From positions 62,001 through 126,000 of the forward strand of contig CAZJPN010000040.1 in NCBI GenBank assembly GCA_964547905.1: a stretch of DNA of 64,000 nucleotides, in the 5' to 3' direction. Below, piece by piece: positions 18,931-27,964 of this stretch; position 1 is the first letter of the stretch; the number at the start of each line of letters is the position of its first letter. This stretch comes from JAJYLM01 sp964547905 (GTDB taxonomy: Bacteria > JAMCPX01). A program made the translations under genes and the position numbers. The notes below the pieces were generated by a model. The model did no database searches. It was not told the DNA's origin and was given only the letters and a program-made list of their open reading frames with translations.

Positions 18931-19803
18931 TCAAGATCTGGATGCAATAATGTTGCCCATAATCTTGTATGCAAGTTTTGCAGCAAGGAAATCAGTTATA
19001 ATAGAGTGAGGCTCAGGTGCAAGCTCCACAATGTCGCAGCCTATTACGTGTTTTTCTTGTATGATCATTTTTATAAGGTCTATAACATCGTACCACAAGA
19101 GGCCGCCAGGCTCCGGAGTACCGACAGCTGGGGCAACAGAGGGATCAAACCCATCAAGGTCTATTGTTAAATATACATTATCCCCAAGCGATTCAACAAC
19201 TCTGTCTTTCCATAGATTGTTGCTGCGTATGCTGTGCATATAAAAGGTGTGAATGCCCCTTTGTTGTATAAAGTCGTACTCTTCTTTGCTTTGACTTCTT
19301 ATGCCTACCTGAACGATATCAACCTTATCTTTTATTCGTGCCATTACCGATCCATGACTGTAGATTGTACCTTCGTATGCTTCACGTAGATCGGAATGCG
19401 CATCTATCTGGAGAACGGTTATCTTGGGTACCAGTTCTTTAAATGCCCTTACTATTGGATAGGTTATGGAATGTTCACCGCCGAAAGATATCAAAAACTT
19501 ATTTTTAATGGGCAGTTTTTTTACTGTTTCATAAATCTTTTCTATCGCTCTCTCTGCCGGGCCCTTATCGAATACGATGGGCTCTAAAGTATGTATGCCT
19601 TCCTTGTAAGGTTCTATACTAAGCTCTTCATCAAATAATTCGAGATACCGTGATGCCTTTATAATTGCATCGGGTCCATTCTTCGTGCCCGTACCGTAGG
19701 ATGTTGTCTGCTCGTAAGGAACAGGTAAAATCAAAAACTTGGATTGTTCGATTGCTACGGTGTACTTCAAAAAGCTGTTTCGATCGGGTATAGGTAAAGT
19801 CAT
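18931..19803 (-). CDS. speB: Agmatinase
   Basis: Ureohydrolase converting agmatine to putrescine and urea, with a binuclear manganese site. Ligands are visible: His111 in GGEHS, Asp134, His136 and Asp138 in DAHSD, and the DLDGFDPS motif near 215. At 290 residues it is typical. It lies 12 bases after the pyruvoyl-dependent arginine decarboxylase, so the pair forms a complete arginine-to-putrescine route. Arginase-family relatives are possible, but the decarboxylase neighbour supports agmatinase. Confidence 0.93.
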   Translation of the reverse strand: MTLPIPDRNSFLKYTVAIEQSKFLILPVPYEQTTSYGTGTKNGPDAIIKASRYLELFDEELSIEPYKEGIHTLEPIVFDKGPAERAIEKIYETVKKLPIKNKFLISFGGEHSITYPIVRAFKELVPKITVLQIDAHSDLREAYEGTIYSHGSVMARIKDKVDIVQVGIRSQSKEEYDFIQQRGIHTFYMHSIRSNNLWKDRVVESLGDNVYLTIDLDGFDPSVAPAVGTPEPGGLLWYDVIDLIKMIIQEKHVIGCDIVELAPEPHSIITDFLAAKLAYKIMGNIIASRS

Positions 19804-19815
19804 ATCATTCCCTTC

Positions 19816-20361
19816 TTATGGCAGCAGTACTGCTGCAGCCAGAACTGTTGTCCAATACCCCTCTTTGTCGACTGTTGCGGACTGGGTGATGTTCCGTGTT
19901 GTAACGACATGTCCTTTGATTGTCCAGATCTCTTTTTGATCATCCCAACTCTTGGTTGGATCGAATTCTACTCCGAGTGTTGTAGCAAGCATGAATGCTG
20001 CGAGGTCTTCGGCATAATCTCCAGCGATCTTCTCGGTTTGACCGAAGCTGTGGTGTTCCGAAAGATAGCCGTGTATTGTTTCATCCTTTGGATTTGCGAG
20101 TCCTATGGATGCCGCAATAAGTCTGTGAGGCTCGTTTGAAGCATTCTCCGATAACACACAGAATACAATCTGTCCTTGTTGGAGGTATTGTAATCCCTGA
20201 TCAATAGTAATAATTTTACACCTCGGAGGTATAATGCTGCTTACCCTTACCAGGTTATATTCCGCTATCTTTGCATCTCTGAGTGCCATCTCAAAACTTG
20301 TTAGCTTCTGGGTGTGTCTTCCTATACCCTTTGTTAAAAAAAGTTTTGAAGGTACAAACAT
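19816..20361 (-). CDS. pdaD: Pyruvoyl-dependent arginine decarboxylase
   Basis: Decarboxylates arginine to agmatine with a pyruvoyl group made by self-cleavage. The cleavage site is the VSS motif at residues 40-42 (Ser41/Ser42), followed by IIPPRCK. The family segments LSENASNEPHRLIAASIGLA and the GQTEKIAGDYAEDLA block are present. The length of 181 residues is usual. A hydrophobic helix at the C-terminus ends the protein. It is paired with speB, 12 bases downstream. Confidence 0.93.
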   Translation of the reverse strand: MFVPSKLFLTKGIGRHTQKLTSFEMALRDAKIAEYNLVRVSSIIPPRCKIITIDQGLQYLQQGQIVFCVLSENASNEPHRLIAASIGLANPKDETIHGYLSEHHSFGQTEKIAGDYAEDLAAFMLATTLGVEFDPTKSWDDQKEIWTIKGHVVTTRNITQSATVDKEGYWTTVLAAAVLLP

Positions 20362-20432
20362 GCTTCCTCCTTTTCCATGAATCCTTTCTTTTATGTAACG
20401 GAGTAGTCATCATGTCAATAAAAACTATCTGG

Positions 20433-21815
20433 TTATTTTTTCCCGCCGACTACGATTTGAGGGATTCTCAGCGTCGGCTGTCCGTCTGCAACAGGTACTC
20501 CCTGGTTATCCTTGCCGCAGGTGCCAATACTATAGCCGATATCACTGCCGACCCTGTCTATTTCTCTCAACACCGTAGGGCCGTTTCCAAGCAGTGTTAC
20601 CCCCTCGACAGGTGGACCTATTTTGCCGTGATCTATGGTATGTCCCTCTGTGATCTCAAAAATAAAATCACCTGTTGCGGTATTAACCTCTCCTCCGCCC
20701 ATTTTGAGAACGAGCAATCCATCGTCTACCTCGGATATTATGGATGAAGGATCCTCTTTACCGCTCAGGATAAGCGTATTTGTCATTCTTGGTATCGGCG
20801 GGTACCTGAACGATTCTCTTCTGCCGTTGCTTGTAGGCTTCATACCGTGTTCCATTGCGTATTTGAGATCGAACAGATAATTTTTTAAAATACCGTTTTC
20901 TATCACAACATTGCGCTTTGCCTTTGTACCTTCGTCATCGTAATTGAAAGAGCCTCTCATGCCCGGTACAGTCGGGTCATCAACGACGGTAATAAGCGGT
21001 GATGCAACATGCTGGTTCAGCTTATCAGTATAAACAGAAAGACCCTTGTATATATGATCGGCTTCAAGGCCGTGTCCCACTGCCTCATGTATCATTGTGC
21101 CGCCTGCCTCGCTTGACAGGACAACGGTCATTCTTCCTCCTTTGATCGGTATACTGTTGCTCATCTTTATAGCTCTGTTTACAGCGGTTTTGACCGTTGT
21201 CAGGTGGGCATCATTATTAAACAGCTCCATTCCGATTGATCCGCCCAGTGATTCATAGCCGGTGTGCAGTTTGCCGTCCTTCTCTAAAATAACATTGAAG
21301 CTTATCGTTGTTCTTATCTGCTCATCTTCAACGGATGTGCCGCCGGTTGAAAAGATCGCGATCTTCCGTACGCTATCGATATACCCTCCCTGGACCTGTA
21401 TGATCTGATTGCTCAGTTTGTAAGCCTCGTTCTGAGCACCGAGGATGATATCCGCCTTTCTTGTCAAATTAAGACCGAGGGGATGTTTGACTACCTTCGT
21501 GGAAGCCTTAGATGATTCGAGAATAATGATGTGTTTTCCGCCATCACCTCTCCGGAGGTATACGGATAAGGTTTTCAGAAGATTCGCTGCACCTTCCTGT
21601 GCCAGGTTTGTTGTAGAGGCATAGTAGACTATATTGTCATTGAACAGGCGTAATCCCATCCCACGGTCCGTCCCTGCTATTGCCCTGTCGATCTTGCCCG
21701 ACTCTACCCTTACGTTTGAGAATGTCGTCTCTTCAAAAAACAATTCTGCAAAGGCTGCACCTGCTTTTAAGGCATCCTCGAGTATGTTATCTATAGATAT
21801 TCCACTGTATATCAT
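20433..21815 (-). CDS. tldD: Metalloprotease TldD
   Basis: Zinc protease subunit of 460 residues that with TldE trims peptides such as microcin precursors and CcdA in other bacteria. The HExxxH motif IHEAVGHGLEAD is near residue 240, and the RESFRYPPIPRMTNT and GGEVN blocks of the family follow. No TldE/PmbA gene is in the window. The start overlaps the folC stop by 4 bases. A peptide-processing role alongside the PqqD/B2 operon nearby is possible but speculative. Confidence 0.92.
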   Translation of the reverse strand: MIYSGISIDNILEDALKAGAAFAELFFEETTFSNVRVESGKIDRAIAGTDRGMGLRLFNDNIVYYASTTNLAQEGAANLLKTLSVYLRRGDGGKHIIILESSKASTKVVKHPLGLNLTRKADIILGAQNEAYKLSNQIIQVQGGYIDSVRKIAIFSTGGTSVEDEQIRTTISFNVILEKDGKLHTGYESLGGSIGMELFNNDAHLTTVKTAVNRAIKMSNSIPIKGGRMTVVLSSEAGGTMIHEAVGHGLEADHIYKGLSVYTDKLNQHVASPLITVVDDPTVPGMRGSFNYDDEGTKAKRNVVIENGILKNYLFDLKYAMEHGMKPTSNGRRESFRYPPIPRMTNTLILSGKEDPSSIISEVDDGLLVLKMGGGEVNTATGDFIFEITEGHTIDHGKIGPPVEGVTLLGNGPTVLREIDRVGSDIGYSIGTCGKDNQGVPVADGQPTLRIPQIVVGGKK

Positions 21816-23113
21816 ACCTGCATCTCCCTTTTTATTTCTCCTATAAGAAAAAGAGAACCTGTTACGATAATTACACCATGAGCCGGTGTTATAGCAAGTG
21901 CATGTTGTACCGCATCCTTTGATGGTACAACTACATACGCACGGTTTGAACCGATCAAGCCGTTTGAACGGATAAACCCGGCAAGCTCTTCCGGATTCGC
22001 ACTCCTTTCCCCCCCGTAGGATGTCACTACAAACGTATCCGTTATCTCAGATAGCATTTTTATCATGGTATGCCAGTCTTTGTCCTTTGACACGGCAAAT
22101 ACCACGGTAACGGACTCATTTTCCCCTAAAGGGGAGGGAGTCAAATAATTATCTTTTACCGTCTGAACCAACGTTTGGACGCCTGCAGGGTTGTGGCCAG
22201 CATCAAAGATCATGTCTGGGTGTTTTTGGATTATTTCAAACCTTCCCGGCCATGATGCCTGCAAAAGTCCATCCCTTATCGCACCATCCGGGACCCTTAT
22301 CCCTTCTTCCTCAGTCAGTAAAACCGCCTGAATCGCTGCTGCGGCATTATAGATCTGGTGCCTGCCTTTCAGGGACAGTTTTAAATCGTGTATTGTCCGT
22401 TTCTTGTTATAAAACATAAGATTCGACTGGTCACCAGAGGTTGAAAAGTCTCTGTCAATAACATAGGGAACGCCTCCTTTATCATTGCATTCATCCTCGA
22501 GTACCCGCCTTGATGCAGGGTTTATATCGGTTGTAATGAAGGGCTTTCCTGATCGAATAATGCCGGCCTTTTCCACAGCTATCTCCTGCACCGTAGTGCC
22601 GAGATATTGTTGATGGTCCAACGATATATTTGTTATGACGGATACATCAGGCTGGACCGCATTGGTAGCATCGAACCTTCCACCCATACCCACCTCAAGT
22701 ACCGCGACATCTATCTTTTGATTGTTGAAATAGAGGAGGGCAGTGGCGGTCATAAATTCAAAATAGGTCAGATTGGATAATTCAGCGTGTCTGTCGATTA
22801 TGTTAAACAATTGGTCTGCAACGGCATCGAATAATACATTATCTATCATTTCTCCGTTGACCTTGATTCTTTCATTCATTGATACAAGATGCGGAGATGT
22901 GTAGAGGCCTGTCTTGTATCCTGCACTGCGGAGAATAGAATCAATCATTGCGCAGGTAGAGCCCTTGCCGTTCGTACCGCCGACAACAATGCTCTTGTAT
23001 GCCTTTTCAGGATGGTTAAGATAGTGCAGCATTGCTGAAATACGTTCAAGTCCGGGCTTTATCCCGAATTTTTCTAATAATTGAATACGTTCTGTTATGT
23101 TCATAAGGGACAA
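21812..23113 (-). CDS. folC: Folylpolyglutamate/dihydrofolate synthase
   Basis: Adds glutamate to folate and possibly to dihydropteroate. The P-loop GGTNGKGS is at residues 45-52. The TSPHLVSMNERI, EVGMGGRFDATN and NISLDHQQYLG motifs are present, as is FDAGHNPAG in the C-terminal domain. At 433 residues it is full length. A short Pro/Ser/Gly-rich linker (near residues 325-332) is encoded by a small GC-rich palindrome at 22119-22141. The start may be ATG 23113 or the ATG three codons later. Confidence 0.94.
   Translation of the reverse strand: MSLMNITERIQLLEKFGIKPGLERISAMLHYLNHPEKAYKSIVVGGTNGKGSTCAMIDSILRSAGYKTGLYTSPHLVSMNERIKVNGEMIDNVLFDAVADQLFNIIDRHAELSNLTYFEFMTATALLYFNNQKIDVAVLEVGMGGRFDATNAVQPDVSVITNISLDHQQYLGTTVQEIAVEKAGIIRSGKPFITTDINPASRRVLEDECNDKGGVPYVIDRDFSTSGDQSNLMFYNKKRTIHDLKLSLKGRHQIYNAAAAIQAVLLTEEEGIRVPDGAIRDGLLQASWPGRFEIIQKHPDMIFDAGHNPAGVQTLVQTVKDNYLTPSPLGENESVTVVFAVSKDKDWHTMIKMLSEITDTFVVTSYGGERSANPEELAGFIRSNGLIGSNRAYVVVPSKDAVQHALAITPAHGVIIVTGSLFLIGEIKREMQV
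22119..22141. repeat. GC-rich palindromic segment inside folC
   Basis: TTTTCCCCTAAAGGGGAGGG-type palindrome within the folC reading frame, in a variable linker. It resembles the GC-rich repeats at 48031-48100 and 51352-51392. Confidence 0.45.
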
Positions 23114-23123
23114 TATAATAAGC

Positions 23124-23140
23124 TTAACCCAAAAAATGCA
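23124..23140 (+). repeat. Dispersed 17-bp repeat, copy 2
   Basis: TTAACCCAAAAAATGCA, one mismatch from the copies at 6872, 51017 and 51435 (inverted). It sits between the divergent folC and sufC genes. Confidence 0.7.
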
Positions 23141-23157
23141 ATAAACCCCTTGCCTTG

Positions 23158-23186
23158 TTGAAGACTTTTTAATAAATGACTATTAT
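23158..23186 (+). promoter_or_regulatory. Possible promoter of the suf operon
   Basis: TTGAAG (23158-23163), 17-base spacer, TATTAT (23181-23186). The predicted transcript start is only about 13 bases before the ATG at 23206, which still leaves room for GGGAGG. No IscR or Fur site was recognised. Confidence 0.4.
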
Positions 23187-23205
23187 ACTAAAGATGGGAG
23201 GTTTT

Positions 23206-23946
23206 ATGGCTTTGCTTGAAATAAAGAACTTACATGTAGAGATAGAAGGCAAGAAGATTATAAAAGGGCTGGATTTAACCATAAACCCGTTTGAAGTCCA
23301 TGCGCTTATGGGACCAAACGGATCGGGTAAATCAACCCTGTCGTATACAATTATGGGGCATCCTAAATATAAAGTAACGGACGGTGATATAGTCTACAAC
23401 GGTGAGTCAATACTCAATCTCGGGGTTGATGAGCGTGCAAGGAAGGGGATATTCCTTGGTTTCCAGTATCCCATGGAGGTTTCCGGTGTATCCGTGGAAA
23501 ACTTTTTAAGGACAGCGGTAGAAGCAAAAGAGCAAAAGGATGTTCCCATCCTTGCGTTCCATAAGTCCCTGAACAAGAGGATTGAAGCCATGTCCATACC
23601 GCAGTCCTTCCTTGACAGGTATCTGAATGAGGGGTTTTCGGGGGGAGAAAAGAAGCGCAACGAGATTCTACAGATGGCTGTACTGCTTCCGAAATTCGCT
23701 GTACTCGATGAAATTGATTCAGGGCTTGATATAGATGCATTGAGGCTTGTTTCCGAAGGTATAAACAAGCTTATAAATGAAGACCATCTTTCATTGCTTT
23801 TGATAACACATTATCAGCGTATCCTCGATTATATTAAACCGCAGTTTGTGCATATCATGGTTGATGGCAGGGTTGTTAAGTCCGGCGGGTATGAGCTTGC
23901 ACAGCAGCTTGATAAGATGGGCTATGAATGGGTAAAGGAGGAGTAG
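23206..23946 (+). CDS. sufC: Fe-S cluster assembly ATPase SufC
   Basis: ABC-type ATPase of the SufBC2D iron-sulfur scaffold. Walker A GPNGSGKS is at residues 36-43, the signature SGGEKKRNE is near 148 and Walker B LDEIDSGLD is near 170. I start at ATG 23206, with GGGAGG 4 bases upstream, giving 246 residues; an in-frame ATG at 23176 lies before the promoter -10. The stop codon abuts the sufB start with no gap. Confidence 0.96.
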   Translation: MALLEIKNLHVEIEGKKIIKGLDLTINPFEVHALMGPNGSGKSTLSYTIMGHPKYKVTDGDIVYNGESILNLGVDERARKGIFLGFQYPMEVSGVSVENFLRTAVEAKEQKDVPILAFHKSLNKRIEAMSIPQSFLDRYLNEGFSGGEKKRNEILQMAVLLPKFAVLDEIDSGLDIDALRLVSEGINKLINEDHLSLLLITHYQRILDYIKPQFVHIMVDGRVVKSGGYELAQQLDKMGYEWVKEE

Positions 23947-25341
23947 ATGGGTGCTTCAACTGTAGAACCTGTTGCGAATGTTCTTGAACAGCCTGTTGAT
24001 TCAAAATACGTATTCAGATCCAAAAAAGGGCTCAATGAAGACATTATAAGGGAGATATCTGTCAAGAAACAAGAGCCCGCATGGATGCTTGAGAAGCGAC
24101 TCGAATCGTACGAGATATTCAAGAAAAAGCCTATTCCGAAATGGGGGCCGGATCTTTCGGCACTTAACTTTGATGAGATCATATTCTACATAAGACCTGA
24201 GGACTATAAGTCCATGAAATGGGAGGATGTGCCTGATGCGATTAAAAAAACGTACGATGCACTCGGTATACCGGAGGCAGAGAAAAAATATCTTGCCGGT
24301 CTTGTTGCCCAGTATGAATCGGAGGCTGTTTATACCAACCTGAAAAAGGTCTGGGACAGTAAAGGTGTTATTTTTACCGATATGGATTCTGCCGTTAAGG
24401 AACACCCTGAACTTGTAAAGGAATACTTTATGACAAAGTGTGTGCCTGCTGCGGATAATAAGTTTGCGGCATTGCACGGTGCCGTATGGAGCGGCGGAAG
24501 CTTTGTGTATGTGCCGAAGGGCGTAAAGGTAGACATACCCCTTCAAACATACTTCAGAATGAATACCAAGTCATCAGGACAGTTCGAGCATACCCTGATC
24601 ATCGTAGAGCCAGGTGCAGAAGTCCATTATATAGAAGGCTGTACGGCTCCAAGATACAGCATCAGTTCTCTTCATTCGGCTGTCGTTGAGATCTTCGTCA
24701 AAGAGGGGGCAAGGGCAAGATACACGACAATACAAAATTGGAGTACAGATGTCTATAACCTGAACACAAAACGTTCCATTGTTTATGAGAACGGCATTAT
24801 GGAATGGGTGGGAGGTTCAATGGGCAGCGGCGTAACCATGCTGTATCCTGCTTCCATATTGAGGGGTAGGGGTGCACGGGCAGAGCATCTGAACATTGCA
24901 TTTGCAGGCAAAGGACAGTACAAGGATACCGGTGCAAAGGTTATCCTTGCAGCACCCGATACAAGTGCGAGCATTATATCGAAAAGTATAAGCAAGGATG
25001 GCGGGAAATCCGTGTATCGCGGGCTGGTAAGGATCGGGAGCAATGCAATCGGTGCAAAGGCGCATGTTGAATGCCAATCCCTTATGCTCGATGACAAATC
25101 GAGTGTGGATACCATTCCGATCATCGAGCAGCTTACACCCCAATCATCGGTTGGACATGAAGCAACCGTCGGTAAGATCGATGAGGAACAGTTGTTTTAT
25201 CTTATGAGCAGGGGCATCTCGCGGGACGATGCAGTTGCTCTTGTCGTAAGGGGATTTATAGAGCCCATAGCGAAAGAGCTGCCCATGGGGTATGCGGTTG
25301 AATTGAACAGGCTGATACAGCTCGAGATGAAAGGAGCGTGA
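23947..25341 (+). CDS. sufB: Fe-S cluster assembly scaffold SufB
   Basis: Core scaffold that receives persulfide and builds Fe-S clusters with SufC and SufD. The 464 residues include the SufB blocks GAVWSGGSFVYVPKGV, EGCTAPRYS and the beta-helix core. A Cys in HVECQSLML corresponds in position to the conserved cluster or persulfide Cys, and the EATVGKIDEEQLFYLMSRG block is typical. It follows sufC directly, and sufD starts 2 bases later. Confidence 0.96.
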   Translation: MGASTVEPVANVLEQPVDSKYVFRSKKGLNEDIIREISVKKQEPAWMLEKRLESYEIFKKKPIPKWGPDLSALNFDEIIFYIRPEDYKSMKWEDVPDAIKKTYDALGIPEAEKKYLAGLVAQYESEAVYTNLKKVWDSKGVIFTDMDSAVKEHPELVKEYFMTKCVPAADNKFAALHGAVWSGGSFVYVPKGVKVDIPLQTYFRMNTKSSGQFEHTLIIVEPGAEVHYIEGCTAPRYSISSLHSAVVEIFVKEGARARYTTIQNWSTDVYNLNTKRSIVYENGIMEWVGGSMGSGVTMLYPASILRGRGARAEHLNIAFAGKGQYKDTGAKVILAAPDTSASIISKSISKDGGKSVYRGLVRIGSNAIGAKAHVECQSLMLDDKSSVDTIPIIEQLTPQSSVGHEATVGKIDEEQLFYLMSRGISRDDAVALVVRGFIEPIAKELPMGYAVELNRLIQLEMKGA

Positions 25342-25342
25342 C

Positions 25343-26491
25343 ATGGTAACGGGTCTGATACTCCCCGAGTGGAAAAGATTCAATACAAAATTTATAAGAC
25401 CGGATGTATTGAATCTGCTGAACGATGGAAACGAAGCTTTGCATGAGAAATACATTCAATCATTCGGAGACGTTTTTAAAAGTAAATATATTATTGGAAA
25501 TATTGACGGCTATCTGTCCGAGCATAACGAACGCTACAAGCCGGATCTTTCTCTTTCGACGATTGATCTTTCAAAGGATGTCGCTGCCTTACCGCAGATG
25601 TTCAGTCTTATGAAACTGGATACAGAAGGCAGGGGGAAGTTCCATTCAATGGATGATGCCTTCCTTCAGCTTGATACGGTGTATGGAAAGGGATTTTATA
25701 TACATCTTAAAAACACCGTAACAGAGCCAGTTGTAGAATTTGTGCGGGCAACAAAGGAAAGCGGCATACTTGTCCATCATGACCTCATAGTCCTTGAACC
25801 GCAGACGCACATCACCATGCTGAGAATTGTGGAAGGCAGCAATGGCGGTATGATTTCAGATAATGTAGAAATTTATGCAGGCAGAGGTTCAAGTATCAAG
25901 TATATAACCTTGAATAGATCCAAGAAAGGCGTGTTTTCTACCGCTGTTCAGCGTGCACAGGTCTCTGAAGGTGCAAAGGTAAACTGGTATAATGTTGATC
26001 TCTATGAATCGAACACCGCAATGAGTATCCGTTCAATGCTTGTTGGACGCGGGGCTGAAAGCAGAATGACAGGGGTTGTCATCGCCCCAGGGGAGTCCCA
26101 GAAAGATCTTTCTTATGAGACATTCCATACTGCTCCGGATACGGTTACATCCGTTCTTGTCAAGGCTGCTATACTTGATAAGGCAAAGGTTGTGTACAGG
26201 GCTTTGACACACATTGCGTCAGGCTCAAAGAGGGCGAAAGTGGAACAGGCGGAGAAGTCCATCATGCTGGGAGAACATGCAAGGTTTGACGGCATACCGA
26301 GCCTATGGATAGATGAGGACGATGTTATTGCATCCCATAGCGCAAGCTCGGGTATGGTCGATGATCAGACCATGTTTTATCTGAAGAGCAGGGGTATACC
26401 CCACGAACAGGCGGAGAAGCTTATCACGGACGGCTTTATAGCATCGCTCCTGAATAAAGAACCGGTAAACCTGCTCAAGGGATTGTATTAA
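25343..26491 (+). CDS. sufD: Fe-S cluster assembly protein SufD
   Basis: SufB paralogue of 382 residues that pairs with SufB and supports iron entry. The conserved His is in ASHSASSGMVDDQTMFYL near the C-terminus, followed by SRGIPHEQAEKLI. The middle part holds the beta-helix repeats. It is the last gene of the sufCBD run; no sufS, sufE or sufU gene is adjacent, so the cysteine desulfurase must be elsewhere. Confidence 0.95.
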   Translation: MVTGLILPEWKRFNTKFIRPDVLNLLNDGNEALHEKYIQSFGDVFKSKYIIGNIDGYLSEHNERYKPDLSLSTIDLSKDVAALPQMFSLMKLDTEGRGKFHSMDDAFLQLDTVYGKGFYIHLKNTVTEPVVEFVRATKESGILVHHDLIVLEPQTHITMLRIVEGSNGGMISDNVEIYAGRGSSIKYITLNRSKKGVFSTAVQRAQVSEGAKVNWYNVDLYESNTAMSIRSMLVGRGAESRMTGVVIAPGESQKDLSYETFHTAPDTVTSVLVKAAILDKAKVVYRALTHIASGSKRAKVEQAEKSIMLGEHARFDGIPSLWIDEDDVIASHSASSGMVDDQTMFYLKSRGIPHEQAEKLITDGFIASLLNKEPVNLLKGLY

Positions 26492-26584
26492 CCTCAAAAT
26501 TCAATAATATTGTAACAGCGGGATAACCTCCGTTCTTCCCCCGTTTGCTTGAATTTGGCAGGCATTGCATGTTAGTATGATTAC

Positions 26585-27949
26585 ATGGCCGATCAAATAA
26601 AAATACTTGTTGTCGATGACGAAGAAAATATCAGGTTTGTGGTTTCAAATATTCTCGGCACAAACGGTTATCAGGTCACCACGGTGTCAAATGGTGAAGA
26701 TGCTTTTGTAGAACTCAAAAAACAGCCTTATGATTTTGTTATCTGTGATATAAAGATGCCGAGGATGAACGGCATGGAGTTGCTCAGGGCGCTTCAGCAC
26801 AACAAAATCGAAACGACAGTTATCATGATGTCCGCTTACGGCAATATAGACAGTGCCCTGGAATCCATTAAGGCCGGAGCTTATGATTATATAACGAAAC
26901 CATTTAAACCGGATGAGCTTATTTTAACGGTTAAAAAAGCAGAGGAACGTTTAAAACTTTATAGGGAGAACCTTTCTCTTAAAAAGGTTGTTGCTAAGGA
27001 TTATGATTTCAGCGCTATAGTTGGCAAGAGCGATAAGATACTGAAGGTGCTCAATGAAATAAAAAAGGTGGCAGGACTCAAAACTACCGTTCTCATTACC
27101 GGGGAAAGCGGTACAGGTAAAGAGCTTGTTGCAAAGGCAATACATTATAACAGCGACAGGAAAAACAAACCCTTCATATCAATCAATTGCGGTGCGATAC
27201 CCGAGAACCTTCTCGAGAGCGAGTTGTTCGGATATGCCAAAGGTGCGTTTACCGGTGCTTATACAAGCAAACAGGGATTATTCGAAGCTGCTGATGGCGG
27301 AACGCTGTTCCTTGATGAAATTGGCGAATTGCCGTTTAATCTGCAGGTAAAATTACTGCGTGCCATTGAGCAATCTCAGATATTACGTATAGGAGATACC
27401 AGATCCATAAATATCGATTTAAGATTCCTCGCGGCAACATCCAAAGATCTTTCGGATGAGGTTAAAAAGGGCAAATTCAGGGATGATCTGTTTTATAGGC
27501 TGAATGTATTCAATATCAAATTGCCGCCTTTAAGAGAACGCAGGGAGGATATACCCTTGCTTGCTAACTTCTTTTTAAGAAAAAATACAATGAATCTTTC
27601 AAAATCCATCAAAGGTTTCGACGAATCGGTTATTGATATATTTCTGAAACATACATGGTATGGTAATGTGAGGGAACTCGAAAACGTAATCGAAAGGGCA
27701 TGTATACTGACGGAAAAAGATTTCATAACTGCTGAGGTTATACCGGATACAATTAAATCACAGGGTGGTGTGTTTACAACCGGCATAGAAAGCGGGTTTT
27801 CTATAAAACAGGCTCAAAAAAAGTTTGAGATTGAACTGATAAACAAGGCATTGAAAGAAACAAACGGCAATAAAACAAAGGCTGCTCAATTGCTCGAAAT
27901 AAGCCTCAGGGCTTTGATGTACAAGTTAAAAGAATATGGTATTGAATAA
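26585..27949 (+). CDS. NtrC-family sigma-54 response regulator
   Basis: Transcription activator of 454 residues. The REC domain has phosphoacceptor Asp55 (VICDIKMPR). The AAA+ domain has Walker A GESGTGKE near 173, the sigma-54 contact loop GAFTGA near 220 and an FLDEIGELP Walker B. A Fis-type helix-turn-helix ends the protein (KTKAAQLLEISLRALMYKLKEY). No kinase gene adjoins it. Downstream lies a lipoprotein gene and then the pilus operon; PilR-like regulation of pili is possible, but no sigma-54 promoter was found before pilM. Confidence 0.93.
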   Translation: MADQIKILVVDDEENIRFVVSNILGTNGYQVTTVSNGEDAFVELKKQPYDFVICDIKMPRMNGMELLRALQHNKIETTVIMMSAYGNIDSALESIKAGAYDYITKPFKPDELILTVKKAEERLKLYRENLSLKKVVAKDYDFSAIVGKSDKILKVLNEIKKVAGLKTTVLITGESGTGKELVAKAIHYNSDRKNKPFISINCGAIPENLLESELFGYAKGAFTGAYTSKQGLFEAADGGTLFLDEIGELPFNLQVKLLRAIEQSQILRIGDTRSINIDLRFLAATSKDLSDEVKKGKFRDDLFYRLNVFNIKLPPLRERREDIPLLANFFLRKNTMNLSKSIKGFDESVIDIFLKHTWYGNVRELENVIERACILTEKDFITAEVIPDTIKSQGGVFTTGIESGFSIKQAQKKFEIELINKALKETNGNKTKAAQLLEISLRALMYKLKEYGIE

Positions 27950-27964
27950 ATTACGGGGGTGGAT

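Noticed and set aside
24001..24546. 181-residue minus-strand frame inside sufB
   Set aside because: Shadow of sufB; no start context and no similarity.
26545..26580. Sigma-54-like promoter TGGCAGGCATTGCA before the NtrC-type gene
   Set aside because: The distance between the GG and GC elements is 10, two less than the invariant sigma-54 spacing.
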